Assembly: GCA_014801955.1 (NCBI GenBank)
Contig: JAAVDE010000040.1
Coordinates: 1-64,000 of the forward strand
Reading direction: 5' to 3'
Source: Bacteroides sp.
Lineage (GTDB): Bacteria; Bacteroidota; Bacteroidia; Bacteroidales; Muribaculaceae
DNA length: 64,000 bases
Below the pieces are notes generated by a model. The model saw only the letters and a program-made list of their open reading frames with translations. It ran no database searches and was not told the DNA's origin. The position numbers were made by a program, and so were the translations under genes. This document shows positions 49,251 to 58,478 of this stretch, piece after piece. Position 1 is the stretch's first letter, and every line of letters starts with the position of its first letter.

Positions 49251-50303
49251 TCAGCGAATCAGCTGCAACAGCAGCGAGTTGGAGCGCAACCACTCCTTTT
49301 CGGGAATCCGCAACCTGTTGTTGCCGACCGGCTCGAGCAGCTTTCGGGCAAGCTCGAGTTCCGCGGCGGAGAATGCCGTGCATTCGATCCCGGCGGCGGT
49401 GCGCAGCGAGGTTATCAGCCGGTCATTGAAGCGATTATCATCGGTCTCTTCTTCGGCCTGCGCAAAGTTCTCGGGGTCGGCCAGATAGGCTTTTAGGTTG
49501 GCGGGATTCTCGCGGCGCACCGTGCCGTCAAACGAGTGTGCTCCCGGTCCGAGCCCCAGATAGGGCGTCATGTCCCAGTATGATGAATTATGGCGCGCTT
49601 CGAATTCGGGCAAGGCGAAGTTGCTGATTTCGTAGTGGTTAAATCCTGCGGCGCGGGTCGTAAGACAAAGGTGGTCATACATCCGCTCAATCAACTCCTC
49701 CGTTGCCTCTTGGATTTTTCCGGCCTTGAGTCGCCCGGTCAGCAGGGTGCCCGGCTCGTAGGATAGAATGTAGGCCGACAGATGTTGTGGCCCCCAATCG
49801 AGCAGCTCGCCCAGCGAGCGGCTCCAGCTTTCGAAATCCTGGCCCGGCAGCCCGTAGATGAGGTCGAGCGAAATATTGGTGAAGCCTGCTTGGCGCAGAA
49901 TGTCGTAGGCGTGGCGTGCGCCGGCGGCGGTGTGGCGTCGGCCAATAGCCCGCAATTCGTCGTCGTTCAGGCTCTGCACTCCCATACTGATGCGGTTTGC
50001 GCCGGCGCGCAGAAGGCCCTCGGCCAGCTGCGGCGTGATGTCGTCGGGGTTCACTTCGACTGTTCGCTCTCCCTCGGCCAGGCTCAGATATGGCGCTAAG
50101 CGCGCGGGGTCAACGGCGCTGGGCGTGCCTCCGCCGATATAAACCGTTCGGAACTCGCCGACTTCGCTGCGCCTCGCCGCCAGTTCGCGGTCAACGGCCC
50201 GAAAGAACTGCTCCTCGTTGAAGATGCGGAGCGGCCCGGAGTAGAAGTCGCAGTAGGCGCACTTTGCCCGACAGTAGGGAATATGAACGTAGAGTCCGGC
50301 CAT
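49251..50303 (-). CDS. hemW: HemW-like radical SAM protein
   Basis: The start is the ATG at 50303, immediately before YVHIPYC; an upstream TTG is unlikely. The 350-aa protein has the radical SAM cluster motif CRAKCAYC and follows it with the HemW-type aromatic residue FYSG. Later are YIGGGTPS, VEVNPDDI, SMGVQSLNDDELRAIGRRHT and the family C-terminal HNSSYWDMTPYLGLGPGAHSF segment (21 residues, quoted in part by position about 248-268). HemW is a heme-binding chaperone-like protein related to the HemN oxidase but not itself the oxidase. It follows the AddB-like gene by 2 bp. Confidence 0.92.
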   Translation of the reverse strand: MAGLYVHIPYCRAKCAYCDFYSGPLRIFNEEQFFRAVDRELAARRSEVGEFRTVYIGGGTPSAVDPARLAPYLSLAEGERTVEVNPDDITPQLAEGLLRAGANRISMGVQSLNDDELRAIGRRHTAAGARHAYDILRQAGFTNISLDLIYGLPGQDFESWSRSLGELLDWGPQHLSAYILSYEPGTLLTGRLKAGKIQEATEELIERMYDHLCLTTRAAGFNHYEISNFALPEFEARHNSSYWDMTPYLGLGPGAHSFDGTVRRENPANLKAYLADPENFAQAEEETDDNRFNDRLITSLRTAAGIECTAFSAAELELARKLLEPVGNNRLRIPEKEWLRSNSLLLQLIR

Positions 50304-50305
50304 AA

Positions 50306-53269
50306 TCAATATTGACAAATTTTTCCGTAGAGTTTGCAGAATCGGCAGCAGCGCGGATTCAACGACTGGAAAATCGGTTCCTCAAGGTCGAAAATCTGCT
50401 CCATGACGGCTCCGAACTTTTCGCGGAACTCGTCGGCCACCTCCGCGTAGTTATCGAGACTCCGCTTGCCGATTTTCAGCAGCGGGAACTCGGTCAGCTC
50501 CATGTCCTTGAACTTGAAAATCATCGGACGCAGAAGCTCGCGCGGCGTTCCCGTCAGCTGATGATACGCCTCGCAGTAGACCAGCAGCTGCAGAATTGCG
50601 CGCGGCTGGTCGGGGTCAGACAGGCGCAGGAGAGTGTCGATGTCGGCGGTTTTCAGTTCGTCGCCGCCGCTTTTATAGTCGATGATGCGGGTAATCGTGC
50701 GGCCGTTTTCCTCAATGCGGTCGATTCGGTCGATAATCATTTTGAAGTTGACCGTAAGCGAGTCCGACACTTTCAGCGGCATTATGAACTCCTTCTCCGT
50801 GTCAACGATGGTCAGCGGCGTTGACTCGCGGCCAAACAGCGAGTGCAGCTCCTTGCGGAGGCCGCTCAGGTAGAAAATCTCCTCGCCCGAGGTTATCGGA
50901 GTGTAGAGCGCCGGGTTTTCAGTTCCGTCGTCGAGAAACTCGCGGACATGGAGCAGCGCCAGGTTAACGGCGCGGGTCAGCTCGCGCTCCAGCAGGCCGT
51001 CGAAGCCGCCGCCGAGCAACGAGTCAAGGTCGCTGCGCTCAACCCGCCCGTCGCGATTGGCCAGAAAGTAGGAGTAGATGCGTTCGGCGACCTGGTGAAC
51101 AACGTTGCCGTGGTCGGCCGCCGAGGTTTCGCGCTCAATCGGGTCGGGGGGCGACAGGTGAAGAATCTTCTCCAGAAAGAACTGCTTCGGGCAGTTGAAA
51201 TAGGTTTTTATGCTCGTTGCCGAAAGGGTCGCTTTCTTGCCCGATCCTGACGTGTTGCAATAGGGCATCAGGCTTTCGGCCAGGAATGCCTTCGACATGC
51301 TGCCGTCGCTGACCGGGCCTTCTCCGCCCAGGGCGGGCGCCTCGAAGGTTGCAACGCGCTCGCTGACCTCAACGCCGGGGAAGCTGCCATAGAGCAGCTG
51401 CGTCAGGTAGCGGCAGGGCTGGCCGGTTCGCATGGCTCCGCAGCGGGCGTCGTAGATAACCGTCAGCGAGCGAGCCCACGACAGGATGCGATAGAAATGA
51501 TAGGCCGAATCGGACTCGGAGTGGTCGCGCGTGGGCAGGCCGTAGGCTCGGCGCAGCGCTTCGGGAATGAACGAGCGGCCCGCTTCGTTGCCCGGAAAGC
51601 TGTCGTCGGTCATCGAGAGCATAACGACGTTTGGATAGCCGAGTGCGCGGGTCTCGAGAACGCCCATAACCTGCATTGCCTCAAATGATTCTCCTTCCAT
51701 CGGAATCGTGCGGTCGAGCAGAGAGTGTTCGAGCATGTCAAAGAGCGTGCGCCTGTCGGCATCGATGCCGAACTCGGCGGCATAGCCGGCCAGGCCGGAG
51801 ATGGTTTCGCGGATTTTGTCGAAAGCGACGGTGTCGATTCCGCTGACCATGTTGTTCTGCCGTGCGTAGTCGAGCAGGTCGTTGATATATTCGGCGACCC
51901 GGGCCGGGCGTGCGTCTTTCTCAACGGTGCCGAGCAGCGGGCGCAGGCAGTCGAATTGCTCGTCGAGGTCGTTGAGCGTCAGATTGAACAGGCGGTTGCT
52001 GCGCATGTATGGCACCAGCGCGGCGGCTGCCTCGGGAAAGGCTGACTGCACGGCCGGGTGGGCAACCAGGTCGGCAATGTCGTCGTGGAAAAATATAGCG
52101 TTGCCCGCGGAGTCGAAGCTTACGCGCATCTGCATTTTGGTTAGCTGCGAAATCAGCTGAACCAGGGCGGAGAAGCGCAGCGGATAACCCATCGTAACGT
52201 TTATTTGGCCATATTCCTCGGGAATGGCCGAAACCGTTGGCACGAGCATTTCCGCGTCGGCCAGAACCAGGGCGGTTTCGTTGCCGTGGAGAAACTCGGA
52301 GGCAACCTGAGCCTGCGCCGCCGCCCCGGGAACGGCAATGATTTCCACCTTGTGAGTCGCCGGGCGTCGGGGAATTGCAACTGCGCTGCTGCAGGTCGCA
52401 AACTCCTTGGCATAGGTTGAAATGAAGCGCCCGGCAGTGTTGCTCCGGCGGTGGTTCATTAGCGTAGGGTCGTAGTCCCAATAAAAATGTGCCAGCCCCT
52501 GGCGCTGCAGTTCGCGAAACAGGGCGTGCTCGGCATGGCAGAGGCGGTTGAAGCCGATAAAAATGTAGAGCCGGGGATTGAACGGCAGCCGCCGGCCGCT
52601 CATGACGGTTTCGGCCACTGCGCGATAGGCCATGCCCGGGTAACACTCGCCCGATTCAGCCAGCAGGCGGCGGAACTCACGGTAGAGCTCACCCAAAATC
52701 GCCCATAGCTGCGTGAACTTGCGCTCCGGTTCGCCGCGATGGGTGATGTGGTTCCAAAACGGCAGCTCCTTGGCTGCGGCGCGGTTTTCGAACGCGGCTT
52801 TCCAGTAGGGGTCGGCGCGCCAGTAGGTTCTGATAATCTCCTCCTGCTGCGGAGTCAGGTAAAAGGACTGGATTTCCTTGTATTCGCTAACGTTGCGAAA
52901 CAGCTGCTCCGGGTCGGCCAGATAGCGGTCAACGTCGTTGAAATCGCGCAGAATCATCTGACCCCAGAAGCGGAAACGGTCAAACGGCTCCACGCTCTCG
53001 CCGGCGCGTGTACGCACCGTGCGGTAGGCCTTATAGAGCATGAACAGAAGGCGCTCTTTCGGCGCCGGACGCATTCGGCTGCCGCGCTCCATCATCTCGG
53101 CCAGGGTGAGGAACATGGAGTTGATGCTGTCGGCCTCAACCCCCATGCGTGCGGCCAGATATTGCTGAAAATAGACGCGTGAACGAACGTTGGGAAACAC
53201 GAACGTGTAGGTCCTGACCGCCGGGTCGGCGGCATAGGCGTCGGCAATGGAGTTGAGAAATTCGTGCAT
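50306..53269 (-). CDS. AddB-like PD-(D/E)xK nuclease with Fe-S cysteines
   Basis: The 987-aa protein has the layout of AddB/RexB. The N-terminal half (about 1-600) resembles a helicase but shows no Walker A motif. The C-terminal nuclease domain has the catalytic IIDRIDRI...RIIDYKSGG (about 850-875) and QLLVYCEAYH. One cysteine sits in FNCPKQFFLEK (about 700) and three at the very end (CCRFC and KIC), which together form the iron-sulfur staple of AddB, Cas4 and Dna2 nucleases. With AddA it would process double-strand breaks, but no addA lies in this window. It is in an operon between holB and hemW. Confidence 0.85.
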   Translation of the reverse strand: MHEFLNSIADAYAADPAVRTYTFVFPNVRSRVYFQQYLAARMGVEADSINSMFLTLAEMMERGSRMRPAPKERLLFMLYKAYRTVRTRAGESVEPFDRFRFWGQMILRDFNDVDRYLADPEQLFRNVSEYKEIQSFYLTPQQEEIIRTYWRADPYWKAAFENRAAAKELPFWNHITHRGEPERKFTQLWAILGELYREFRRLLAESGECYPGMAYRAVAETVMSGRRLPFNPRLYIFIGFNRLCHAEHALFRELQRQGLAHFYWDYDPTLMNHRRSNTAGRFISTYAKEFATCSSAVAIPRRPATHKVEIIAVPGAAAQAQVASEFLHGNETALVLADAEMLVPTVSAIPEEYGQINVTMGYPLRFSALVQLISQLTKMQMRVSFDSAGNAIFFHDDIADLVAHPAVQSAFPEAAAALVPYMRSNRLFNLTLNDLDEQFDCLRPLLGTVEKDARPARVAEYINDLLDYARQNNMVSGIDTVAFDKIRETISGLAGYAAEFGIDADRRTLFDMLEHSLLDRTIPMEGESFEAMQVMGVLETRALGYPNVVMLSMTDDSFPGNEAGRSFIPEALRRAYGLPTRDHSESDSAYHFYRILSWARSLTVIYDARCGAMRTGQPCRYLTQLLYGSFPGVEVSERVATFEAPALGGEGPVSDGSMSKAFLAESLMPYCNTSGSGKKATLSATSIKTYFNCPKQFFLEKILHLSPPDPIERETSAADHGNVVHQVAERIYSYFLANRDGRVERSDLDSLLGGGFDGLLERELTRAVNLALLHVREFLDDGTENPALYTPITSGEEIFYLSGLRKELHSLFGRESTPLTIVDTEKEFIMPLKVSDSLTVNFKMIIDRIDRIEENGRTITRIIDYKSGGDELKTADIDTLLRLSDPDQPRAILQLLVYCEAYHQLTGTPRELLRPMIFKFKDMELTEFPLLKIGKRSLDNYAEVADEFREKFGAVMEQIFDLEEPIFQSLNPRCCRFCKLYGKICQY

Positions 53270-53273
53270 CGCT

Positions 53274-54392
53274 TCAGGCTTTCAGCAGAATAATGACTTT
53301 GATGGCAAGGTCGAAAAGAACGATTTTGGCGCTGACGTTGCCGCGAATGTCGGTTTCCGCGTCGTTCAGCTCCTTGATTAGTCCCTCAACGTTGCGTTCG
53401 TTGATGAACGGACAGAAGCGGGCGCTGAACTTGCTCTCGTCGGCGGTCAGGTAGTTCAGGTCGGGAACGCCGAGGTTGAGAATGAAGTTCTCGCGGACCA
53501 TGCGCTGGCAGTAGTCGAGAAAGCGGCAAATATTGTCACGCCCCAGCGCCGCCACGGTGTCGCCCCAGGCTTTCAGGTCGCCGACGCGCCGCTGATAGGC
53601 CAGGCGCATCAGCTGCATGAACAGGTCCAGGTCGCGCTGCGCGCTGTCGGCCCCGAGCATGTCGCGGGCGGCAATAACGTTGCCCTCGGCCGTGTGTGCC
53701 GCGGCCATTGCGTCGGCCGGATTGAGTCCGGCGCCGATGACGGCGGCGACTTCCGAGTCGCTCAGCCTGCGCAGCTCAACCCGCTGGCAGCGGGAATAGA
53801 CCGTTGGCAGAATCTCGGCCGGAGCGTTGCTGACCATAATGAACATGGAACCGGGCTCCGGCTCTTCAATGAGTTTCAGCAGCGAGTTGGCGGTTGCCGG
53901 CACCATGCGTTCCGGCAGCCAAACGAACGCGATGTTCAAATCCGACGTGCGTGCCGACATCGAGAGTTTGCGGCGCAAAACGTCGGCCTCGTCAACGTAG
54001 ATTACCGGCTGGCCATTGGCCTTGCCGAGCATTTCGGGCCAGTGGCGGAAGTCCATCCAGGGGTCTTGCTGCAACATTTCGCGCCATTGCGGCGAGTAGT
54101 CCTCGCAGAGCGTAACCCCCGTTCCTTTCTTCAGGATAGGGTAGGCGAAATGGAGGTCGGCATGGTTGAGCGACTCATGTTGGCGACACGATGGGCAAAC
54201 GCCGCATGAGTCGCCGTCGGTGGCCGAGCGACCCGTGCAGTGGAGATATTGCGCAAAGGCACGCGCGAGCATAACCTCGCCCGAGCCGACGGGGCCGGAA
54301 ATCAGCAGCGCGTGGGGCAGGCGCCCCTGCTGAACCATTTCAATCAGCCGGCGCTTGGCTTCGTGGTGGCCGGGAATGTCGCTGAATTTCAT
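53274..54392 (-). CDS. holB: DNA polymerase III subunit delta prime
   Basis: The ATG at 54392 fits the family (MKFSDIPGHHEAKRRL); the open frame extends upstream only into menA. The 372-aa protein has the AAA+ clamp-loader layout. The P-loop position reads GPVGSGEVM, so the lysine is replaced by glutamate. The zinc site CGVCPSC (about 65-71), the Walker B-like VIYVDEADVL and the sensor region PATANSLLKLIEEPE are visible. Loss of the P-loop lysine fits a non-hydrolysing delta prime. It overlaps menA by 4 bp and ends 4 bp before the AddB-like gene. Confidence 0.9.
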   Translation of the reverse strand: MKFSDIPGHHEAKRRLIEMVQQGRLPHALLISGPVGSGEVMLARAFAQYLHCTGRSATDGDSCGVCPSCRQHESLNHADLHFAYPILKKGTGVTLCEDYSPQWREMLQQDPWMDFRHWPEMLGKANGQPVIYVDEADVLRRKLSMSARTSDLNIAFVWLPERMVPATANSLLKLIEEPEPGSMFIMVSNAPAEILPTVYSRCQRVELRRLSDSEVAAVIGAGLNPADAMAAAHTAEGNVIAARDMLGADSAQRDLDLFMQLMRLAYQRRVGDLKAWGDTVAALGRDNICRFLDYCQRMVRENFILNLGVPDLNYLTADESKFSARFCPFINERNVEGLIKELNDAETDIRGNVSAKIVLFDLAIKVIILLKA

Positions 54393-55261
54393 AGAGCCAG
54401 AATCATTTGAAAAAAGGTTGCAACAAAGAGCAGAACCGAAGTGATTGCGAGCAGCCGCGTGCATTGCGCCCCCTCGAGGCCGCCGCGATAGAGAACATAG
54501 CCTCCCGCGAAGCCCAAAACTATCGGAATCAGCGGCAACACGCCCCAACTCATGCCGCCGCCGAGCCAGAGGCTCATGCCCGTCAGCTGGCCGAGGCCAC
54601 AGAAGAGCAGCGCCGACCCCTGCGGGCCGATAAGGGTTGAAAGCGTGTGTTTACCGGCCCGACTGTCGGCGTCGATGTCGCGATAGTTGTTAACCAGCAG
54701 AACCATTGCGCCCCAAAGGCCTATTGCAGCGCCGGTAATCCAGGCGCCGGCGGGGAGCGTCAGCGTCAGAAGGTAAACGGTCAACACAACCGGGGCTATG
54801 CCATAGAGCAGAATAACCGCAAGCTCGCCGAGGCAGTGGCGCGAAAAAGGGTAGGGACCGGCTGAATAGCCGAGTGCGCCCAGGGCAATTATGATTCCGC
54901 AGGGAAGCATCTCCCAGCCGCCGCGAAGCAGCGTTGAAAGGCCTATCAGGCAGGCAATTCCAAGGGTTGCCATCGTTGCCGTCAGCATTGCTCGCGGCGA
55001 TATTATGCCGCCGGCCACGCCGCGCTCCGGGCCGCGGCGGCCGGTGGCGGTGTCGATGCCGTCGCGAAAGTCAAAATATTCGTTGGCAAAGTTCGAGGCA
55101 ATCTGGGCCAGAACAGCAAATGCCAGACACACAGGCGCCCAGCGCCAGTCGGCATCGAGCCCCGAGGCGGCAACATAGCCGGCTGCGGCCATTACCCCCG
55201 AAAGGCTGACCGGAAGAGTGCGCAGCCTGACGGCTTCAATCCAGGCTTCCGTGCGCGTCAT
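54389..55261 (-). CDS. menA: 1,4-dihydroxy-2-naphthoate polyprenyltransferase
   Basis: MenA attaches the polyprenyl tail to dihydroxynaphthoate in menaquinone synthesis. The 290-aa UbiA-family membrane protein has eight or nine helices, the first aspartate motif NEYFDFRDGID (about 60-70) and the second NNYRDIDAD (about 191-199). LRTLPVSLSGV near the N terminus is typical of MenA rather than UbiA. It overlaps holB and the prephenate dehydrogenase gene by four bases each. It draws on chorismate through the menaquinone route, as do its aromatic amino acid neighbours. Confidence 0.93.
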   Translation of the reverse strand: MTRTEAWIEAVRLRTLPVSLSGVMAAAGYVAASGLDADWRWAPVCLAFAVLAQIASNFANEYFDFRDGIDTATGRRGPERGVAGGIISPRAMLTATMATLGIACLIGLSTLLRGGWEMLPCGIIIALGALGYSAGPYPFSRHCLGELAVILLYGIAPVVLTVYLLTLTLPAGAWITGAAIGLWGAMVLLVNNYRDIDADSRAGKHTLSTLIGPQGSALLFCGLGQLTGMSLWLGGGMSWGVLPLIPIVLGFAGGYVLYRGGLEGAQCTRLLAITSVLLFVATFFQMILAL

Positions 55262-56031
55262 TTCAGATTGCCGCGCACGCGGTCAAGAAACTTTTTCATG
55301 CCGGCGGAATCTCTGGCCTCAATCAGCGAGCGCAGGGTCGACAGCTGAGCCTGAATCTTGTCGATCTGGTCAACCGAGTTGGGGTTGAAGAGAATCTCGG
55401 TCAGCAGGTAATCGTCTTCGCTCATGAGCCCGTGGGCAATCGCCAGGTGGCGCTTGAAGGTCGTGCCGGGTGCCGACTGATGCTTCATGACGCCCGCAAA
55501 CACCAGGGTGGATGCGAAGGGAATGGTCAGCGAGTAGGCAACCGTTTCGTCGTGTTGCTCAAACGTGTATTCCTCAACGTGGAGATGCAGGTCGGCATAG
55601 AGCTGCTTGAAAAACGCGCGCCCCAGGGCGTCGCCCTCCTTAATTATAATAGCGTTCTCGTTGCTGAGGTTGCTGAGCGATGCAAACGTAGGGCCAAACA
55701 TCGGGTGGGTGCTAACGAACGGCCGGCCGCACTCCTTATAAAATTCGGGCAGTCCGGTTTTGACCGAGGCAATGTCGCTCAGCAGGCAGCGCTCCGAAAC
55801 GTAGGGCAACACGCTGCGGAAAGCGTCGATGGTGTATTTAACCGTGGCGCAGTTGATAACCATTTCCGGGTCAAATTCCTTAACCTCTTCCAGGGAAGCG
55901 AACCGGCGGCAGTTAAAGGTGAATCGCAGGCGGTCGGGGTCGGGGTCATAGATGGCAACATCGTTGGCAAACGACAGCAGATCGCAGAAAAACGACCCCA
56001 TTTTGCCAGCTCCGAGAATCAGAATCTTCAT
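55258..56031 (-). CDS. tyrA: Prephenate dehydrogenase
   Basis: The 257-aa protein has an N-terminal NAD-binding fold (ILGAGKMGSFFCDLL, about 4-18) with an acidic residue after the second strand (YDPD). DIASVKTGLPEFY and the catalytic-region STHPMFGPT (about 118-126, containing the conserved histidine) follow, and a helical dimerisation domain carries the end. It converts prephenate to 4-hydroxyphenylpyruvate for tyrosine synthesis. No chorismate mutase or ACT domain is attached. It overlaps the upstream DAHP synthase/chorismate mutase gene and the downstream menA gene by four bases each. Confidence 0.9.
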   Translation of the reverse strand: MKILILGAGKMGSFFCDLLSFANDVAIYDPDPDRLRFTFNCRRFASLEEVKEFDPEMVINCATVKYTIDAFRSVLPYVSERCLLSDIASVKTGLPEFYKECGRPFVSTHPMFGPTFASLSNLSNENAIIIKEGDALGRAFFKQLYADLHLHVEEYTFEQHDETVAYSLTIPFASTLVFAGVMKHQSAPGTTFKRHLAIAHGLMSEDDYLLTEILFNPNSVDQIDKIQAQLSTLRSLIEARDSAGMKKFLDRVRGNLK

Positions 56032-57101
56032 CGCTTATTGAAAATTTCAATCTGCTGGCGCACCGATTCCTCGTGGATCGCCTGCAAAACGGTTTGCATG
56101 AACGAAGGGTCCATGTCGAGCTCCTTGGCGGCGGCGCAGCGCGACTTCATGATTTCGTCGTGGCGTCCCATCTGCAGAACCGGCATGCGGTGTTCCTTCT
56201 TAAAAAGGCCGATTTCGCGCGAAATACGCATGCGCTTGGCCAGCAGCTCAACCAGCTCGGAGTCGATTTCGTCGATCTGGCGGCGCAGCGTCGAAAGGCC
56301 CTCGGTCGTTCCCTGCGGGTCGCGGACAACCAGCTGCGACAGAATGTAGTTCAAAACCTCCGGCGTTACCTGCTGAGCCTTGTCGCTCAGGGCGCAGTCG
56401 GGGTCGCAGTGGCTCTCGATAATCAGGCCGTGGAAGCCCATGTCGAGCGCCTGCTGGCTCAGCGGCGAAACCAGTTCGCGCTTGCCGCCGATGTGCGACG
56501 GGTCGCAAATCACCGGCAGGTCGGGGAAACGGCGGCGCAACTCAATCGGAATGTGCCATTGCGGCAGGTTGCGGTAAAGGTGCTTGCCATAGACCGAAAA
56601 GCCGCGGTGGATTGCACCCAGACGGCGTAGTCCGGCGTTATGGAGGCGCTCCAGGGCACCGATCCATAGCTCCAGGTCGGGGTTCACCGGGTTCTTAACG
56701 AACACCGGAACATTCTGCGCGCCCAGCTCGGCCAGAGTGTCGGCGATTTCCTGCATGGCAAACGGGTTGGCCGACGTTCGCGCGCCAATCCAAAGAATGT
56801 CGATGCCGCTCTCCAGCGCGTCGATAACGTGTTGGCGCGTGGCAACCTCCGTTGCTGTTTTCAGTCCGTAGAGCTCCTTGGCCTTGGCCATCCAGGCCAG
56901 GCCCGGTTTGCCAACGCCCTCAAAGCCCCCCGGCTTCGTGCGCGGCTTCCAGATGCCTGCGCGCAAAATCTTAATGCCGTTCGCCGCCAGTTCTGCAGCC
57001 GTTGTGAGCAGCTGCTCTTCCGTTTCGGCCGAGCAGGGACCGGCAATTATAATAGGTTCCGTCGAGCGGTCTATGATAGGTTCTAAATCAGTCAGTGCCA
57101 T
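56028..57101 (-). CDS. Bifunctional DAHP synthase/chorismate mutase
   Basis: The 357-aa fusion has a type I-beta DAHP synthase at about residues 8-255 (IIIAGPCSAE, GIWKPRTKPGGFEGVG, CDPSHIGGKRE and IESHCDPDCALSD, including metal-binding Cys, His and Glu). An AroQ chorismate mutase follows at about 268-357 (LRRQIDEIDSELVELLAKRM). It performs the first shikimate step and the chorismate to prephenate step, so prephenate passes to the dehydrogenase encoded next. The fused mutase commonly provides feedback control by prephenate or aromatic amino acids. No promoter is clear in the 33-bp gap after hflX, so read-through is likely. Confidence 0.94.
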   Translation of the reverse strand: MALTDLEPIIDRSTEPIIIAGPCSAETEEQLLTTAAELAANGIKILRAGIWKPRTKPGGFEGVGKPGLAWMAKAKELYGLKTATEVATRQHVIDALESGIDILWIGARTSANPFAMQEIADTLAELGAQNVPVFVKNPVNPDLELWIGALERLHNAGLRRLGAIHRGFSVYGKHLYRNLPQWHIPIELRRRFPDLPVICDPSHIGGKRELVSPLSQQALDMGFHGLIIESHCDPDCALSDKAQQVTPEVLNYILSQLVVRDPQGTTEGLSTLRRQIDEIDSELVELLAKRMRISREIGLFKKEHRMPVLQMGRHDEIMKSRCAAAKELDMDPSFMQTVLQAIHEESVRQQIEIFNKR

Positions 57102-57134
57102 TGTTTTTTTTGTGATAATGAGGAGTAAGTAAAT

Positions 57135-58376
57135 TTATTGATTGTTATTTGAGGATTCGTCGGTTAAATCATCGTAGGTCTGATACAGAAAGTCATTATA
57201 CGGAAACCGCTCCAGGTGAATTGCCTTGGCGTCATCATAAATCATCTGCTTCAGCCGGTCGATGCCAATGTCTTTCTTCGCCGAAATGAACGCACACTTG
57301 CCGTTGAGCTTCGCCATCCACGTCTGCTCCAGCTCCTCGAGCGGAATATTCTCGCGGGTGCGCGGCGTCAGGTCGTCGTCGTCTTTCGGCTTAAACGTAA
57401 ACGCATCGATTTTATTGAACACCATGATCATCGGCTTCTCCGCCGCGCCGCAAACCTCCTGGAGAGTCTTGTTAACCACCTCAATCTGTTCCTCAAACTG
57501 CGGGTGGCTGATGTCAACGACGTGGAGCAGAATATCCGCCTCGCGGACCTCGTCGAGCGTGCTCTTGAACGAATCCACCAGGTGAGTCGGCAACTTGCGG
57601 ATAAAACCGACGGTATCGGTCAGCAGGAACGGCAGATTGTCGATGATGACCTTGCGCACCGTAGTGTCGAGCGTGGCAAACAGCTTGTTCTCCGCAAACA
57701 CGTCGCTCTTGCTCAAAACGTTCATCAGAGTCGACTTGCCGGCGTTAGTGTAGCCGACCAGCGCCACGCGAGTCAGCTTGCCGCGGTTCTTGCGCTGGAT
57801 ATTCTTTTGGCGGTCAATGCTCTCCAGCTCCTTTTTCAGTCGCGAAATGCGGTCAAGAATAATTCGGCGATCAGTCTCAATCTGCGTTTCGCCCGGGCCG
57901 CGCATGCCAATGCCGCCTCGCTGACGCTCCAGGTGAGTCCACATTCGCGTCAGACGCGGCAACAGATACTGATACTGCGCCAGCTCGACCTGCGTCTTGG
58001 CCGTAGCCGTTTGAGCCCGCTTAGCAAAAATATCAAGAATCAGCGACGTTCGGTCAAGCACCTTAATCTGCAACTCGCGCTCGATATTCAAAACCTGCTT
58101 CGTTGTCAGATCGTCGTCGAAGATAATCATGCCGATTTCATTCTCCTCAACATATTGCTTGATTTCCTGTAGCTTACCTTTACCAACAAAACTAACGCGG
58201 TCGGCATGGTCAAGCCGCTGCGTAAAAACCTTAACGGTCTCTGCGCCCGCCGTATCGGCCAGGAAAGCCAGTTCGTCGAGATACTCCAGCGCCTTCTGCT
58301 CGGGCTGGCGCGGAGTAATGAGGCCCACCAACACAGTGCGCTCGTTAGCCTCCTTATTTAATATCATATCTTTCAT
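57135..58376 (-). CDS. hflX: GTPase HflX
   Basis: I choose the ATG at 58376 (an ATG at 58367 is also possible); the longer frame runs through the promoter. The 413-aa protein has the HflX N-terminal domain (TQRLDHADRVSFVGKGKLQEI split around the GKGK motif). The glycine-rich GGIGMRGPGETQIETDRR and the GTPase motifs GYTNAGKST (G1), DTVGFI (G3) and NKID (G4) follow. HflX splits stalled or heat-damaged 70S ribosomes. A promoter with TTG at 58413 and TAATTTTG at 58385 leaves almost no leader. It may also feed the aromatic operon downstream. Confidence 0.94.
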   Translation of the reverse strand: MKDMILNKEANERTVLVGLITPRQPEQKALEYLDELAFLADTAGAETVKVFTQRLDHADRVSFVGKGKLQEIKQYVEENEIGMIIFDDDLTTKQVLNIERELQIKVLDRTSLILDIFAKRAQTATAKTQVELAQYQYLLPRLTRMWTHLERQRGGIGMRGPGETQIETDRRIILDRISRLKKELESIDRQKNIQRKNRGKLTRVALVGYTNAGKSTLMNVLSKSDVFAENKLFATLDTTVRKVIIDNLPFLLTDTVGFIRKLPTHLVDSFKSTLDEVREADILLHVVDISHPQFEEQIEVVNKTLQEVCGAAEKPMIMVFNKIDAFTFKPKDDDDLTPRTRENIPLEELEQTWMAKLNGKCAFISAKKDIGIDRLKQMIYDDAKAIHLERFPYNDFLYQTYDDLTDESSNNNQ

Positions 58377-58384
58377 ATAGACTG

Positions 58385-58415
58385 CAAAATTACAAAATTC
58401 TCCCCTTAATAACAA
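58385..58415 (-). promoter_or_regulatory. Promoter of hflX, nearly leaderless
   Basis: On the minus strand TTG (58413-58415), 20 bp, then TAATTTTG (58385-58392). The box ends 8 bp before the ATG at 58376. Confidence 0.75.
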
Positions 58416-58443
58416 TTTATCAAAGAAAAAAGAACAACTTTTA

Positions 58444-58473
58444 TTGAAAATCCGCGAAAAATCGCTAACTTTG
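58444..58473 (+). promoter_or_regulatory. Promoter of the structured leader upstream of the Gtr operon
   Basis: TTG (58444-58446), 19 bp, then TAACTTTG (58466-58473), one of the best promoter matches in the window. It is about 375 bp from the nearest downstream start codon. The first stem-loop starts at 58479, where transcription should begin. Confidence 0.8.
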
Positions 58474-58478
58474 CGCTG

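Noticed and set aside
53274..54548. N-terminal extension of holB to 54548
   Set aside because: The extra residues come from the menA antisense frame, and MKFSDIPGH at 54392 is the normal HolB start.
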